Made by a program: the position numbers and the translations under genes. From a virus, in the IMG/VR virus record IMGVR_UViG_3300029309_000186, positions 1-31,958 of that record: a stretch of DNA of 31,958 nucleotides. The stretch is one strand, 5' to 3'. Of this stretch, positions 16,324 to 22,231 are shown one piece after another. Each line of letters opens with the position of its first letter. The stretch's first letter is position 1. The notes beneath the pieces were generated by a model. That model worked only from the letters and a program-made list of their open reading frames with translations, was not told where the DNA came from and made no database searches.

Positions 16324-16399
16324 ATAAAAAAAGTGTAACGCTTTCGGTGGGTAGGAACACTTACTAACGTCACACTTAAAAAAATTCGATTGTCCTACC
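16324..16399 (-). promoter_or_regulatory. Attenuator-like leader with interlocked stems
   Basis: On the minus-strand RNA, AAGUGUGACG (16377-16368) pairs with CGUUACACUU (16340-16331), followed by a U-run, forming a terminator-like stem with one G-U pair. A second pairing, GGUAGGA (16399-16393) with UCCUACC (16356-16350), interlocks with the first, so the two either exclude one another or form a pseudoknot. The element sits between promoter 16407 and the initiator-like gene. A ligand or protein that stabilises one stem could control replication gene expression. Confidence 0.6.
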
Positions 16400-16406
16400 A
16401 ACTCCA

Positions 16407-16414
16407 CAAATATA
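16407..16414 (-). promoter_or_regulatory. Promoter -7 box for the replication operon
   Basis: The minus strand reads TATATTTG directly after the stop of the DnaA-like gene. Transcription would start near 16400, just at the first strand of the interlocked stems. No good -33 TTTG was seen. Confidence 0.5.
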
Positions 16415-16792
16415 TTAAATTAATTCTTTATATAGTTCTTTTTGTGTTCTTCCTTTTATAATTTCTAAATCTCTTATTGTAGTAGCTTTTAAAATATCAC
16501 GTTTCAAATTGTATTCGTGTTTATGTAGTTTAAAGTTTTGATCGTAATGTGCCACGTCCATTAATAAAAACTCATCTCCTGTCATTTTAAGCCACTTGTA
16601 TCTTCTAATTCCATTAATAATCGTAGCGTGGTTTAAATCGAATAATTCAGCTATACGGCTATACGTTACACCAGCGTTTCTCAAAAGATTAAACAAATAC
16701 ATTCTTCGATGCGTATAGTACGGCTTTCTACATTTAGATTTTAGTCCGTCTTTTTGTATAAAATATTCTACCTTGCTAATCAAGTTTTTCAT
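16415..16792 (-). CDS. DnaA domain-IV-like DNA-binding protein (125 aa)
   Basis: Residues 27-68 (THRRMYLFNLLRNAGVTYSR, then IAELFDLNHATIINGIRRY) match the C-terminal DNA-binding domain of DnaA, where a helix-turn-helix is followed by an H-(S/A)T signature. The ATPase domains of DnaA are absent. A stand-alone DnaA-like domain in a phage may bind origin repeats or mimic host DnaA to affect replication. The gene lies just before the replication promoter and leader. The remaining C-terminus (about 70-125) is helical and unrecognised. Confidence 0.7.
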   Translation of the reverse strand: MKNLISKVEYFIQKDGLKSKCRKPYYTHRRMYLFNLLRNAGVTYSRIAELFDLNHATIINGIRRYKWLKMTGDEFLLMDVAHYDQNFKLHKHEYNLKRDILKATTIRDLEIIKGRTQKELYKELI

Positions 16793-16843
16793 ATATCCAA
16801 TTTATTATTACGCAGTATATTATATCTATTATTCGCATTTGTT

Positions 16844-17188
16844 TTATTCATTTATTAATCGTTTATATTCAATCATTTTATCTAAAAAATCATTTCCTAT
16901 TTCATCGTATATTGTTATTCTCATAATATTTATAGCTGGTATTTTAAACTTAAATTTTACATAATACTCAACAGAAATATTTTTTGTGTTGCCATCTTTT
17001 AATTGAACATCTGGAAAACCACAAAACCCAACACAAACTTTTTCATTATTTTCATATTTTTTGTATTCTTTTTTTAATTCTTCATTACAATCCGATGTTA
17101 TTGTGTTTTCAATACAATCCATTATTTGTTCTATTTGTTCAGAATAAAAATATTGTGAACATTTCTGTAAATCAGTTATTTCTATCAT
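16844..17188 (-). CDS. Hypothetical early protein (114 aa)
   Basis: I chose the ATG of MIEITDLQKCSQYFYSEQ, which overlaps the upstream stop by ATGA; a longer reading frame upstream lies inside the neighbouring gene. The acidic N-terminal helical half includes cysteines (KCSQY, MDCIENTITSDC, VCVGFC) and is followed by strands (ISVEYYVKFKFKIPAINIMR). No family recognised. It belongs to the early operon, so a role in host takeover or anti-defence is possible but unsupported. Confidence 0.6.
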   Translation of the reverse strand: MIEITDLQKCSQYFYSEQIEQIMDCIENTITSDCNEELKKEYKKYENNEKVCVGFCGFPDVQLKDGNTKNISVEYYVKFKFKIPAINIMRITIYDEIGNDFLDKMIEYKRLINE

Positions 17189-17433
17189 ACTTTTTCTATG
17201 CTTACGATCAACTTTTCCCATAAGCCAAAAGCTTTAATTGCTTCTTGCCTATCGTCTGCTTTAACGTATTTTATAGCGTGGCACATTTCTGCGCTTGTGT
17301 CGCTTCCTTTGTAGTATTTGTATAGTATTTTATAAGTGTTCATTCTTTCGTCTTTTTGTATCAAGTAATTGCAGTATAGTTCCTCGTTGAAACTATCCCA
17401 AAACTCTAATTTAAGTGCTTCTATTGTCATCAT
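17185..17433 (-). CDS. Hypothetical early protein (82 aa)
   Basis: This 82-residue protein begins MMTIEALKLEFWDSFNEELY and is rich in aromatic residues (ILYKYYKGSD, FGLWEKLIV). Both flanks are ATGA overlaps, so it is coupled within the early operon. The middle (TYKILYKYYKG, then EAIKAF) suggests a small alpha/beta domain like those in proteins that take a Lys/Tyr-rich surface. I recognise no family. Confidence 0.55.
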   Translation of the reverse strand: MMTIEALKLEFWDSFNEELYCNYLIQKDERMNTYKILYKYYKGSDTSAEMCHAIKYVKADDRQEAIKAFGLWEKLIVSIEKV

Positions 17434-17654
17434 TTGTCTTCAGCTTTTAACATACGTTGCAACCTGTAAATGTCTTTATTGGTTTGTATGTCTTTGTCCA
17501 TAAAACCTGTTAGCTGACTTTTTAAGCGTTGAATTTCTTGTGCTATGTCTTTTTTCTTTACGGTAAAACCGTTTTCTTCTAGTAGCTGTTTTGCTTCTTG
17601 TATCTTCTGTTGTTGTTTTCGATAATAGTCGAAAATTTGGTTATTAATACTCAT
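17430..17654 (-). CDS. Small basic helical early protein (74 aa)
   Basis: MSINNQIFDYYRKQQQKIQE and KKKDIAQEIQRLKSQLTGF show a mostly helical, Gln/Lys-rich protein with a coiled-coil look. ATGA overlaps on both sides fix the start and coupling. There is no recognisable domain. Confidence 0.55.
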   Translation of the reverse strand: MSINNQIFDYYRKQQQKIQEAKQLLEENGFTVKKKDIAQEIQRLKSQLTGFMDKDIQTNKDIYRLQRMLKAEDK

Positions 17655-17896
17655 TTTGTTTTTGTTTTGTTATATATTATTTTTTCGTCTTTACTTAAAG
17701 TTTCGTAGTTGTAAATTGCACAAGATAACATTTCGGCTTCGGTGTTGTAATATGGTTCGTCTTTATGACCTAAAACACCACTATGTAAGCTTAAAACTTT
17801 ACGTTTTGTGCTTTTGCTATTGCCAATTTTATGCGATGTATATGTAATTCGTATGTCTTTCAAACTATATTTAGTTGTTGTTCTAAAGCTGTACAT
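17651..17896 (-). CDS. Hypothetical early protein (81 aa; start uncertain)
   Basis: The reading frame gives a basic protein with RKVLSLHSGVLGHKDEPYYN and a helical end (AEMLSCAIYNYETLSKDEK). I list the ATG at MYSFRTTTKYSL, which lies 37 nt inside the upstream gene. A TTG at 17863 would overlap the upstream stop as TTGA, in line with the tight coupling of neighbours, and give a 70-aa product beginning at KDIRITYTSHK. The end overlaps the 74-aa gene by ATGA. Family unknown. Confidence 0.5.
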   Translation of the reverse strand: MYSFRTTTKYSLKDIRITYTSHKIGNSKSTKRKVLSLHSGVLGHKDEPYYNTEAEMLSCAIYNYETLSKDEKIIYNKTKTK

Positions 17897-18129
17897 ATAT
17901 CTTGATCGTTGTAATATATTAAACCAGCACAAAGCAAAGTATCGCACTTAACGTGATAGTAAATAGTGTCGCTTTCTGCGTACGTTATATCACCTGTACA
18001 GCTATTGTAGCTAACTGGATATTGTTCAGAACCTATCTCTACTTCTATTTCTACTTGACACGGTGTATCGTTTATTGTAAAGCTTACAACCTCATCGTCT
18101 TTATGATCTATTTGTATTTCGTAGTTCAT
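17860..18129 (-). CDS. Acidic hypothetical early protein (89 aa)
   Basis: I place the start at the ATG of MNYEIQIDHKDDE because it overlaps the stop of the 36-aa membrane ORF as ATGA. An upstream ATG (MDRLLFSDENYND) at 18168 would make it 102 aa. The product is acidic and strand-rich (EVVSFTINDTPCQVEIEVE) with four cysteines, including YHVKCDTLLCAG. A DNA-mimic role would fit the charge, but that is speculation. Confidence 0.55.
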   Translation of the reverse strand: MNYEIQIDHKDDEVVSFTINDTPCQVEIEVEIGSEQYPVSYNSCTGDITYAESDTIYYHVKCDTLLCAGLIYYNDQDICTALEQQLNIV

Positions 18130-18236
18130 ATCGTTATAATTTTCATCACTAAATAGTAACCTATCCATACCGTCCACAAAAACACGAACCCTGTAAGTAA
18201 TTCTCTTTTTGCTTCTTTTCTTTCTTGATTGTTCAT
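18126..18236 (-). CDS. 36-aa single-TM early peptide
   Basis: This ORF reads MNNQERKEAKRELLTGFVF and then an aromatic-rich hydrophobic span (LWTVWIGYYLVM) ending KIITI. A charged N-terminus followed by one membrane segment suggests an inner-membrane peptide with its N-terminus inside. It starts 7 nt after the 72-aa gene and ends with an ATGA overlap, which is strong support for such a short ORF. In a phage early operon, small membrane peptides can block superinfection or alter host physiology; this is inference. Confidence 0.6.
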   Translation of the reverse strand: MNNQERKEAKRELLTGFVFLWTVWIGYYLVMKIITI

Positions 18237-18243
18237 AATCTAT

Positions 18244-18462
18244 TTATTTAAGTGTTTTTCTTACTTTGTTAAATCGTTGTTCTAATCGTTTAATACACAA
18301 CTTATATGTATGTATTTCATCTGTCCATTTATCACGGTTCTCTTTAAACATACCCCCTTGTCCGTTAATACTATCTTGTTTTAGTTCTATTCGGTCTTTA
18401 AAAGATTGTATACCTTCTTCAAGTCCTACTAAAATTTGTAATTTTTCCATTCGTGTTTTCAT
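18244..18462 (-). CDS. First early-operon protein, helical (72 aa)
   Basis: I chose the ATG of MKTRMEKLQILVGLEEG over an upstream TTG that falls inside the -7 box. The sequence is charged and helical, with FKDRIELKQDSINGQGGMF in the middle and a basic end (IKRLEQRFNKVRKTLK). It is the first gene after the strongest early promoter candidate. No family recognised. Its early position suggests a regulatory role. Confidence 0.6.
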   Translation of the reverse strand: MKTRMEKLQILVGLEEGIQSFKDRIELKQDSINGQGGMFKENRDKWTDEIHTYKLCIKRLEQRFNKVRKTLK

Positions 18463-18483
18463 AAGTGTTAAATTTTGTATAAA

Positions 18484-18491
18484 CAAATATA
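18484..18491 (-). promoter_or_regulatory. Early promoter -7 box
   Basis: The minus strand reads TATATTTG, 21 nt before the ATG of the 72-aa gene. It follows the 12-mer AAAAGTAGTATA (18520-18509), shared with promoter 14077. It divides the lysis end of the late region from the early operon. Confidence 0.6.
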
Positions 18492-18541
18492 GTATTAATT
18501 AACAATATTATACTACTTTTCAACAAAAAAAGTTACAATTA

Positions 18542-18561
18542 TTTTATAACGTGCTATAAAA
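18542..18561. repeat. Inverted repeat between late and early regions
   Basis: TTTTATA and TATAAAA surround a 6-nt loop (ACGTGC), about 50 nt upstream of the early promoter and 12 nt after the metallophosphoesterase stop. There is no T-run, so it is more likely an operator than a terminator. Confidence 0.4.
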
Positions 18562-18573
18562 CAACTAATTATC

Positions 18574-19443
18574 TTAAATAAATCTTCGTGAATCTATAAT
18601 TTTTGTACTAAAGTCTTGACCGTCTTTTTGTTTTCGTTCTATATTTAAGTCAAGTATTCGTCCACCTAAGGGCTTTACTGGTGCAGCTCTTTCAACGTGC
18701 CAACCATAAGCACCTTCTTGGTATTCTTCTTTGTATGTTCCTGTGATCATACTATGTAAATACTTGTGCTCTACTTTGTATCCGTTTTTTGTTAAGTAAA
18801 TTAAAGTATCTCGAACATCATTACGGCAGCTATTTTCGTGTATGTGTCCCATAGTAAACACATCAAAACCTTCGTACATTTCTAAAGCCCTTGTTAAGTT
18901 CAAAGCACCTTTAGTAACAACACCGCCACCACCAGAACCGTGAAAGTATTTTATTTTAAACGGAAAAGCTTTATTGTGTTTCATTATCTTAACAATTAAC
19001 CAACCACCATAACCACCTGTTTGCACGTTTGAATGACACCTTAAATTAAGCAAGTCTACAAAGCGTTGAAGTATGTCTGTTTCTTGCCACTTAATTATTG
19101 CCGTTTCGTGGTTGCCGTACCCAATAACTGTTAATATGTCGGCATAAGGTGCAAACCATTCTACTGCCGTTTCTACTATAGAATCTAAATATCTTGCATT
19201 GTTGTGTTCTGGTCGTATATCGTTTTTGTTTCTTCTATTATCACCTCTACCTTGCATTAAACAAAACATATCGCCATTAATCATAATAGGTATAGAATTT
19301 TCTTTGCAGTAGTCAAGATGTTTTTTCAGAAGTTCTTGGTCGCATTTAGGGTTATCCCAATGCAAATCGGATAACATTGCAATTTGGTTGGTATGTTCTA
19401 ATTGTAATTCGTGTACGTTTTTTCCGTGTTTTATTAGTTTCAT
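18574..19443 (-). CDS. Calcineurin-like metallophosphoesterase (289 aa)
   Basis: All family motifs are present: Asp26 and His28 in SDLHWD, Gly-Asp in INGDMFCL (57-58), GYGNHETA (109-115), His168 in YFHGSGGGG, and GHIHEN (199-204). These bind two metal ions for phosphoester hydrolysis. It closes the late lysis block, coupled by ATGA to the spanin-like gene. Substrate is unknown: phage members could act on nucleic acid or on small phosphorylated signals. No signal peptide is seen, so it should be cytoplasmic. Confidence 0.85.
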   Translation of the reverse strand: MKLIKHGKNVHELQLEHTNQIAMLSDLHWDNPKCDQELLKKHLDYCKENSIPIMINGDMFCLMQGRGDNRRNKNDIRPEHNNARYLDSIVETAVEWFAPYADILTVIGYGNHETAIIKWQETDILQRFVDLLNLRCHSNVQTGGYGGWLIVKIMKHNKAFPFKIKYFHGSGGGGVVTKGALNLTRALEMYEGFDVFTMGHIHENSCRNDVRDTLIYLTKNGYKVEHKYLHSMITGTYKEEYQEGAYGWHVERAAPVKPLGGRILDLNIERKQKDGQDFSTKIIDSRRFI

Positions 19444-19862
19444 AAATATTTATTTACCAACTTAGTTCCGAACAACCCTACAAGAAAAACACAAGCAACA
19501 AATATTAACATACCCCAATAGTTTGGCTTCTTGTTTATTTTAGCGTCTGCTTTTGCTCTTTGAACTTCTACCCTTGTGATCATTTTTATAGTGTCACGTT
19601 TTAGCTTGTATTCTATTCGTGTTTCCAACCGTGTTTGTGGTACATAAACATTCTTATACATTACTACTGTGTCTTTTGAACTGAAGAACTTTTCATACAC
19701 TATTGTATCGTGTTTTATTACAGGCACAGAATCTATTGTGCTAATTCTTATCGTGTCGCTTGTTTTAAGCACTTCTAAGCCCTTTTTAACTGCCTTCCTA
19801 TAGTGATAGTTAGCCGAACACGAAAAAAGCGTTAAAATCAAAAATAAACTAAATATTCTCAT
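19440..19862 (-). CDS. Unimolecular spanin-like lipoprotein (140 aa)
   Basis: Starting at the ATG of MRIFSLFLILTLFSC, the first 15 residues form a lipoprotein signal with lipobox LFSC and Cys15 as lipidation site. A basic and strand-rich periplasmic part follows (IRISTIDSVPVIKHDTIV and onward). A C-terminal membrane segment (WGMLIFVACVFLVGLFGTKL) spans about residues 116-135. One lipid anchor in the outer membrane plus one inner-membrane helix is the layout of u-spanins such as T1 gp11, which fuse the two membranes at lysis. It overlaps the amidase end. Confirmation needs topology data. Confidence 0.65.
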   Translation of the reverse strand: MRIFSLFLILTLFSCSANYHYRKAVKKGLEVLKTSDTIRISTIDSVPVIKHDTIVYEKFFSSKDTVVMYKNVYVPQTRLETRIEYKLKRDTIKMITRVEVQRAKADAKINKKPNYWGMLIFVACVFLVGLFGTKLVNKYL

Positions 19863-20259
19863 ACTCTTTAATATCAAAACACGGACAGCTTTTGTTGGCG
19901 AACTGATAATGTGCGTTAATTTTCATATCCTTATTGTACTTGTAAATAAGTTCTTGTAGTAATTTAACTAAGCTATCTTTTTGTGCATCCGTTCTTGTGT
20001 CTTTAGGGTGCTTCATATCTTTAGTCATTCCACCTACATAACAAACACCAATTGAATCACTATTTTGGTAAGCGCAATGTGCGCCCTTCTTTTCTACAGG
20101 TCTACCACGTTCTATAAAGCCGTCTAAATGTATTAAGTAGTGATAGCCAATATCATTAAACCCTCGTGCTAAATGCCATCGTCTAACGTCTTCTACATCG
20201 TGATGCCTCCCTTCTGGTGTAGCAGTACAATGAACAATAATTTTATTTATTTTTCTCAT
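19849..20259 (-). CDS. Zinc N-acetylmuramoyl-L-alanine amidase, endolysin (136 aa)
   Basis: This is a T7-lysozyme-type amidase that cuts the bond between MurNAc and the stem peptide. Likely zinc ligands are His10 (KIIVHCTATPEG), His117 (INAHYQF) and Cys125 (KSCPCFD). Tyr39 (IGYHYLIH) and Lys123 are in the positions of the catalytic Tyr46 and Lys128 of T7 lysozyme. The start is the ATG of MRKINKIIVHC; an upstream TTG would extend it without conserved residues. It overlaps the holin by 17 nt. There is no signal peptide, so it depends on the holin. Confidence 0.88.
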   Translation of the reverse strand: MRKINKIIVHCTATPEGRHHDVEDVRRWHLARGFNDIGYHYLIHLDGFIERGRPVEKKGAHCAYQNSDSIGVCYVGGMTKDMKHPKDTRTDAQKDSLVKLLQELIYKYNKDMKINAHYQFANKSCPCFDIKEYENI

Positions 20260-20716
20260 TAATGTTTTTAAAGTCTTGTGTGACTTCTTTTGCTCGTGCA
20301 AATAAGTTTTTAAGTGAAGCCCACAAGTCGATGCCTTTCACGGCTTTGTAGTTTTCGTTTATAGAAATGACCTCTACAGAAACAAGAACTAAAGCAAGTA
20401 TTTTAGTAGTAAGCAACTCAACACTAAAGAAAGTCATTACTATGTCATTTAAAAGATAAAAGTCCATTAAATAAAATAGCATAACGGTTGCTTCATACAA
20501 TAAGATCTTTGAAATAATTGCTGATAACTTTCTACTTGTTACAGGTGTGTTCGTTTTTTTGGCTTTCCAAATTCCTGTAATTGTATCGAATACAATACAA
20601 AAAAATATCAAAATAAGAATACCGTAAATAGGCAAAAAGAAGCTGCTTACAATAGTTAATAGTTCCATTGAATATAGTTTAGTTTTAGTAATCAGCAAAA
20701 GTAACTGTTCTTTCAT
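20243..20716 (-). CDS. Phage holin, four-TM-type family (157 aa, possible dual start)
   Basis: Membrane segments appear near residues 17-45 (LLTIVSSFFLPIYGILILIF), 65-85 (LSAIISKILLYEATVMLFY) and 95-115. Between the first two lies FDTITGIWKAKK, the signature of the phage_holin_4 type. The tail is charged. The listed ATG overlaps the 51-aa membrane ORF as ATGA. An internal ATG (Met17, at 20668) has the class II leader ATATTCA and would give a 141-aa form without the Lys-containing N-terminus, recalling lambda S dual starts. It would make holes that release the amidase. Confidence 0.82.
   Translation of the reverse strand: MKEQLLLLITKTKLYSMELLTIVSSFFLPIYGILILIFFCIVFDTITGIWKAKKTNTPVTSRKLSAIISKILLYEATVMLFYLMDFYLLNDIVMTFFSVELLTTKILALVLVSVEVISINENYKAVKGIDLWASLKNLFARAKEVTQDFKNINEKNK
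20669..20675 (-). promoter_or_regulatory. Class II translation leader at the internal holin start
   Basis: The minus strand reads ATATTCA directly before Met17 of the holin. The same element precedes the tape measure and the 84-aa gene, which suggests this internal ATG is used. Confidence 0.3.
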
Positions 20717-20868
20717 TGTTCAAGTTGTTCTACAAGCATATAAGTTAAGTAAATTAACATAAAACCCCCAAGTGCTTGTAAGTGTAATTGTGTAGCAAAT
20801 AACAAAGTACCTACTGCAAAATATCCAGATACAAAATATAAGACTGCAAGTACGTTTGTATGTCGCAT
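20713..20868 (-). CDS. Two-TM small membrane protein in the lysis cassette (51 aa)
   Basis: MRHTNVLAVLYFVSGYFAVG begins a short protein with two hydrophobic spans (about residues 6-25 and 33-47), joined by a brief polar turn (TQLHLQALGG) and ending VEQLEQ. It shares bases with the stop of the upstream gene (TAATG) and with the holin start (ATGA), so it is well supported as a gene. Two-span proteins next to a holin are often antiholins or pinholins. Which it is cannot be told from sequence. Confidence 0.65.
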   Translation of the reverse strand: MRHTNVLAVLYFVSGYFAVGTLLFATQLHLQALGGFMLIYLTYMLVEQLEQ

Positions 20869-21122
20869 TATTCTATTTCTATTGGTTCACTCCAAGCTTT
20901 AGTTGCCATTAATTCAAGTGCTTGTGTATGTGTTAATATTTCTACAGGAACAACAGTCAGATCACTTATAAAACTTGGTGTGCTATTCCACTTTAAAACA
21001 AACTGTGATTCGTCTAAAGATTTTCTGATCGTGTTTTCAGATGTTTCGCCTACTTGTGAAAAGTCAATATTAGGCAAATCTGCTATGTTTATTATTGCGT
21101 ATGTTTCTGCTACTTTTTTCAT
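20868..21122 (-). CDS. Hypothetical protein between fibre and lysis genes (84 aa)
   Basis: MKKVAETYAIINIADLPNID begins a small acidic protein with strands (TPSFISDLTVVPVEILTH) and no membrane segment. It has the class II leader ATATTCA before its ATG and ends sharing bases with the two-TM ORF. It lies between a tail fibre-like gene and lysis genes, so it could be a fibre chaperone. No family recognised. Confidence 0.55.
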   Translation of the reverse strand: MKKVAETYAIINIADLPNIDFSQVGETSENTIRKSLDESQFVLKWNSTPSFISDLTVVPVEILTHTQALELMATKAWSEPIEIE

Positions 21123-21129
21123 TGAATAT
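21123..21129 (-). promoter_or_regulatory. Class II translation leader
   Basis: The minus strand reads ATATTCA directly before the 84-aa gene, identical to the tape measure and internal holin starts. Confidence 0.35.
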
Positions 21130-21144
21130 AATCTAGTGACATAA

Positions 21145-22221
21145 TTAAATATTGTAAAAGCTTATTATATTATCATTAATCGCTGATATATTATCCTCTT
21201 CAGAAGACTTAAAAATAATGGCTTCCATAAACTCAGGGCCTGAGGTTTTGTTGCTTTGATCATACCTAAACATTCTTGTTTCGTCTTTTGTAAAATCAGT
21301 TCGTGAAGCTTGCAGTACATTATTCACATAGTACGCAGTTGTGCTTGGGCTGTTTTGCAGTAGTGTTGTAAAAACATACGGAGTATCAGTAGCAAATGTG
21401 TTTGTGCTTGATAATATAGTGACATTTCCACTTTCATTAACTAATGAAAATTCGTCTGATGTTTCATCGTATCGTATAAGGGCATTATTAGCAAATTTGT
21501 TTGGAGTTACAGAAACACCTTCTACAGTAAATCCTCCGCCTGGATCTTTTACGTTTGTTATTGTAAATATAGTGAATGGTTGAGACGCACCAATGTAAGC
21601 GGCAGGATTTAGTTCAGCTTTATAATCTTGCCTAAAAGTATTTCTGCACGCTATGAATTCATCACCGCCTATTGTTATAGTTTCTAAAACTCCATTTAGA
21701 ACAAGCTCATCAAATTGGCTTGTCGTTTGTTGATTTAATGAAGGAATTGTTGTGTCTTCGGCTTGATTATAAAACTTCTCAATTTCTACAGTATCTGCCG
21801 AAGGCATTGAATCTGGATTACTATATCCTGAAGCTGCGCAAAACTCACCTAATGTTGACGATAAAACACCTTCTGTTACAGCTGTTATAGGACTGTCTAA
21901 TGATACATAACCATTACTATTAAATGCTAAATCTGCTTGATCGTCTGCTGTTCCTGTTGATCCAGCAGTTCCTACTCTTCTTATTCGTGCGCAAAAACCT
22001 GTATAATCTGTTCGAAGCTTCCTAAATGAAACAGCTAAAAAAGCATTATCGCCGTAAACATCTAATAATAAACTTTGTGCTGCTGCCGTTCCTAAACTTG
22101 TGTCACCACTTGCGCTTGAATCGTATATTGCACCCCAGTTATTTGTAGCTGTAGTTTTACCTTTTCCCCAATCAATTGTGTTGTTTACTGCTCCTTGCCC
22201 CCATCCGTTTGTTACTGCCAT
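21145..22221 (-). CDS. Tail fibre-like protein with carbohydrate-binding-type fold (358 aa)
   Basis: The N-terminus is Gly/Asn/Trp-rich (NGWGQGAVNNTIDWGKGK) as in tail fibre tips. Residues about 48-100 (SLLLDVYGDNAFLAVSFRK, then RTDYTGFCARIRR) follow the pattern of alpha-L-arabinofuranosidase B catalytic-type domains seen in phage appendages. The second half (about 210-358), with YDETSDEFSLVNESGN and TTAYYVNNVLQAS, looks like a LamG/ConA-type jelly roll. Together these suggest a host-glycan binding or degrading fibre. No catalytic residues could be assigned with confidence, so the enzymatic part is uncertain. Confidence 0.6.
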   Translation of the reverse strand: MAVTNGWGQGAVNNTIDWGKGKTTATNNWGAIYDSSASGDTSLGTAAAQSLLLDVYGDNAFLAVSFRKLRTDYTGFCARIRRVGTAGSTGTADDQADLAFNSNGYVSLDSPITAVTEGVLSSTLGEFCAASGYSNPDSMPSADTVEIEKFYNQAEDTTIPSLNQQTTSQFDELVLNGVLETITIGGDEFIACRNTFRQDYKAELNPAAYIGASQPFTIFTITNVKDPGGGFTVEGVSVTPNKFANNALIRYDETSDEFSLVNESGNVTILSSTNTFATDTPYVFTTLLQNSPSTTAYYVNNVLQASRTDFTKDETRMFRYDQSNKTSGPEFMEAIIFKSSEEDNISAINDNIISFYNI

Positions 22222-22231
22222 TTTAATTTTT

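Noticed and set aside
18542-18561. Inverted repeat as a terminator for the late region
   Set aside because: The stem is all A/T with no T-run on the minus strand, so it is kept only as a possible operator.
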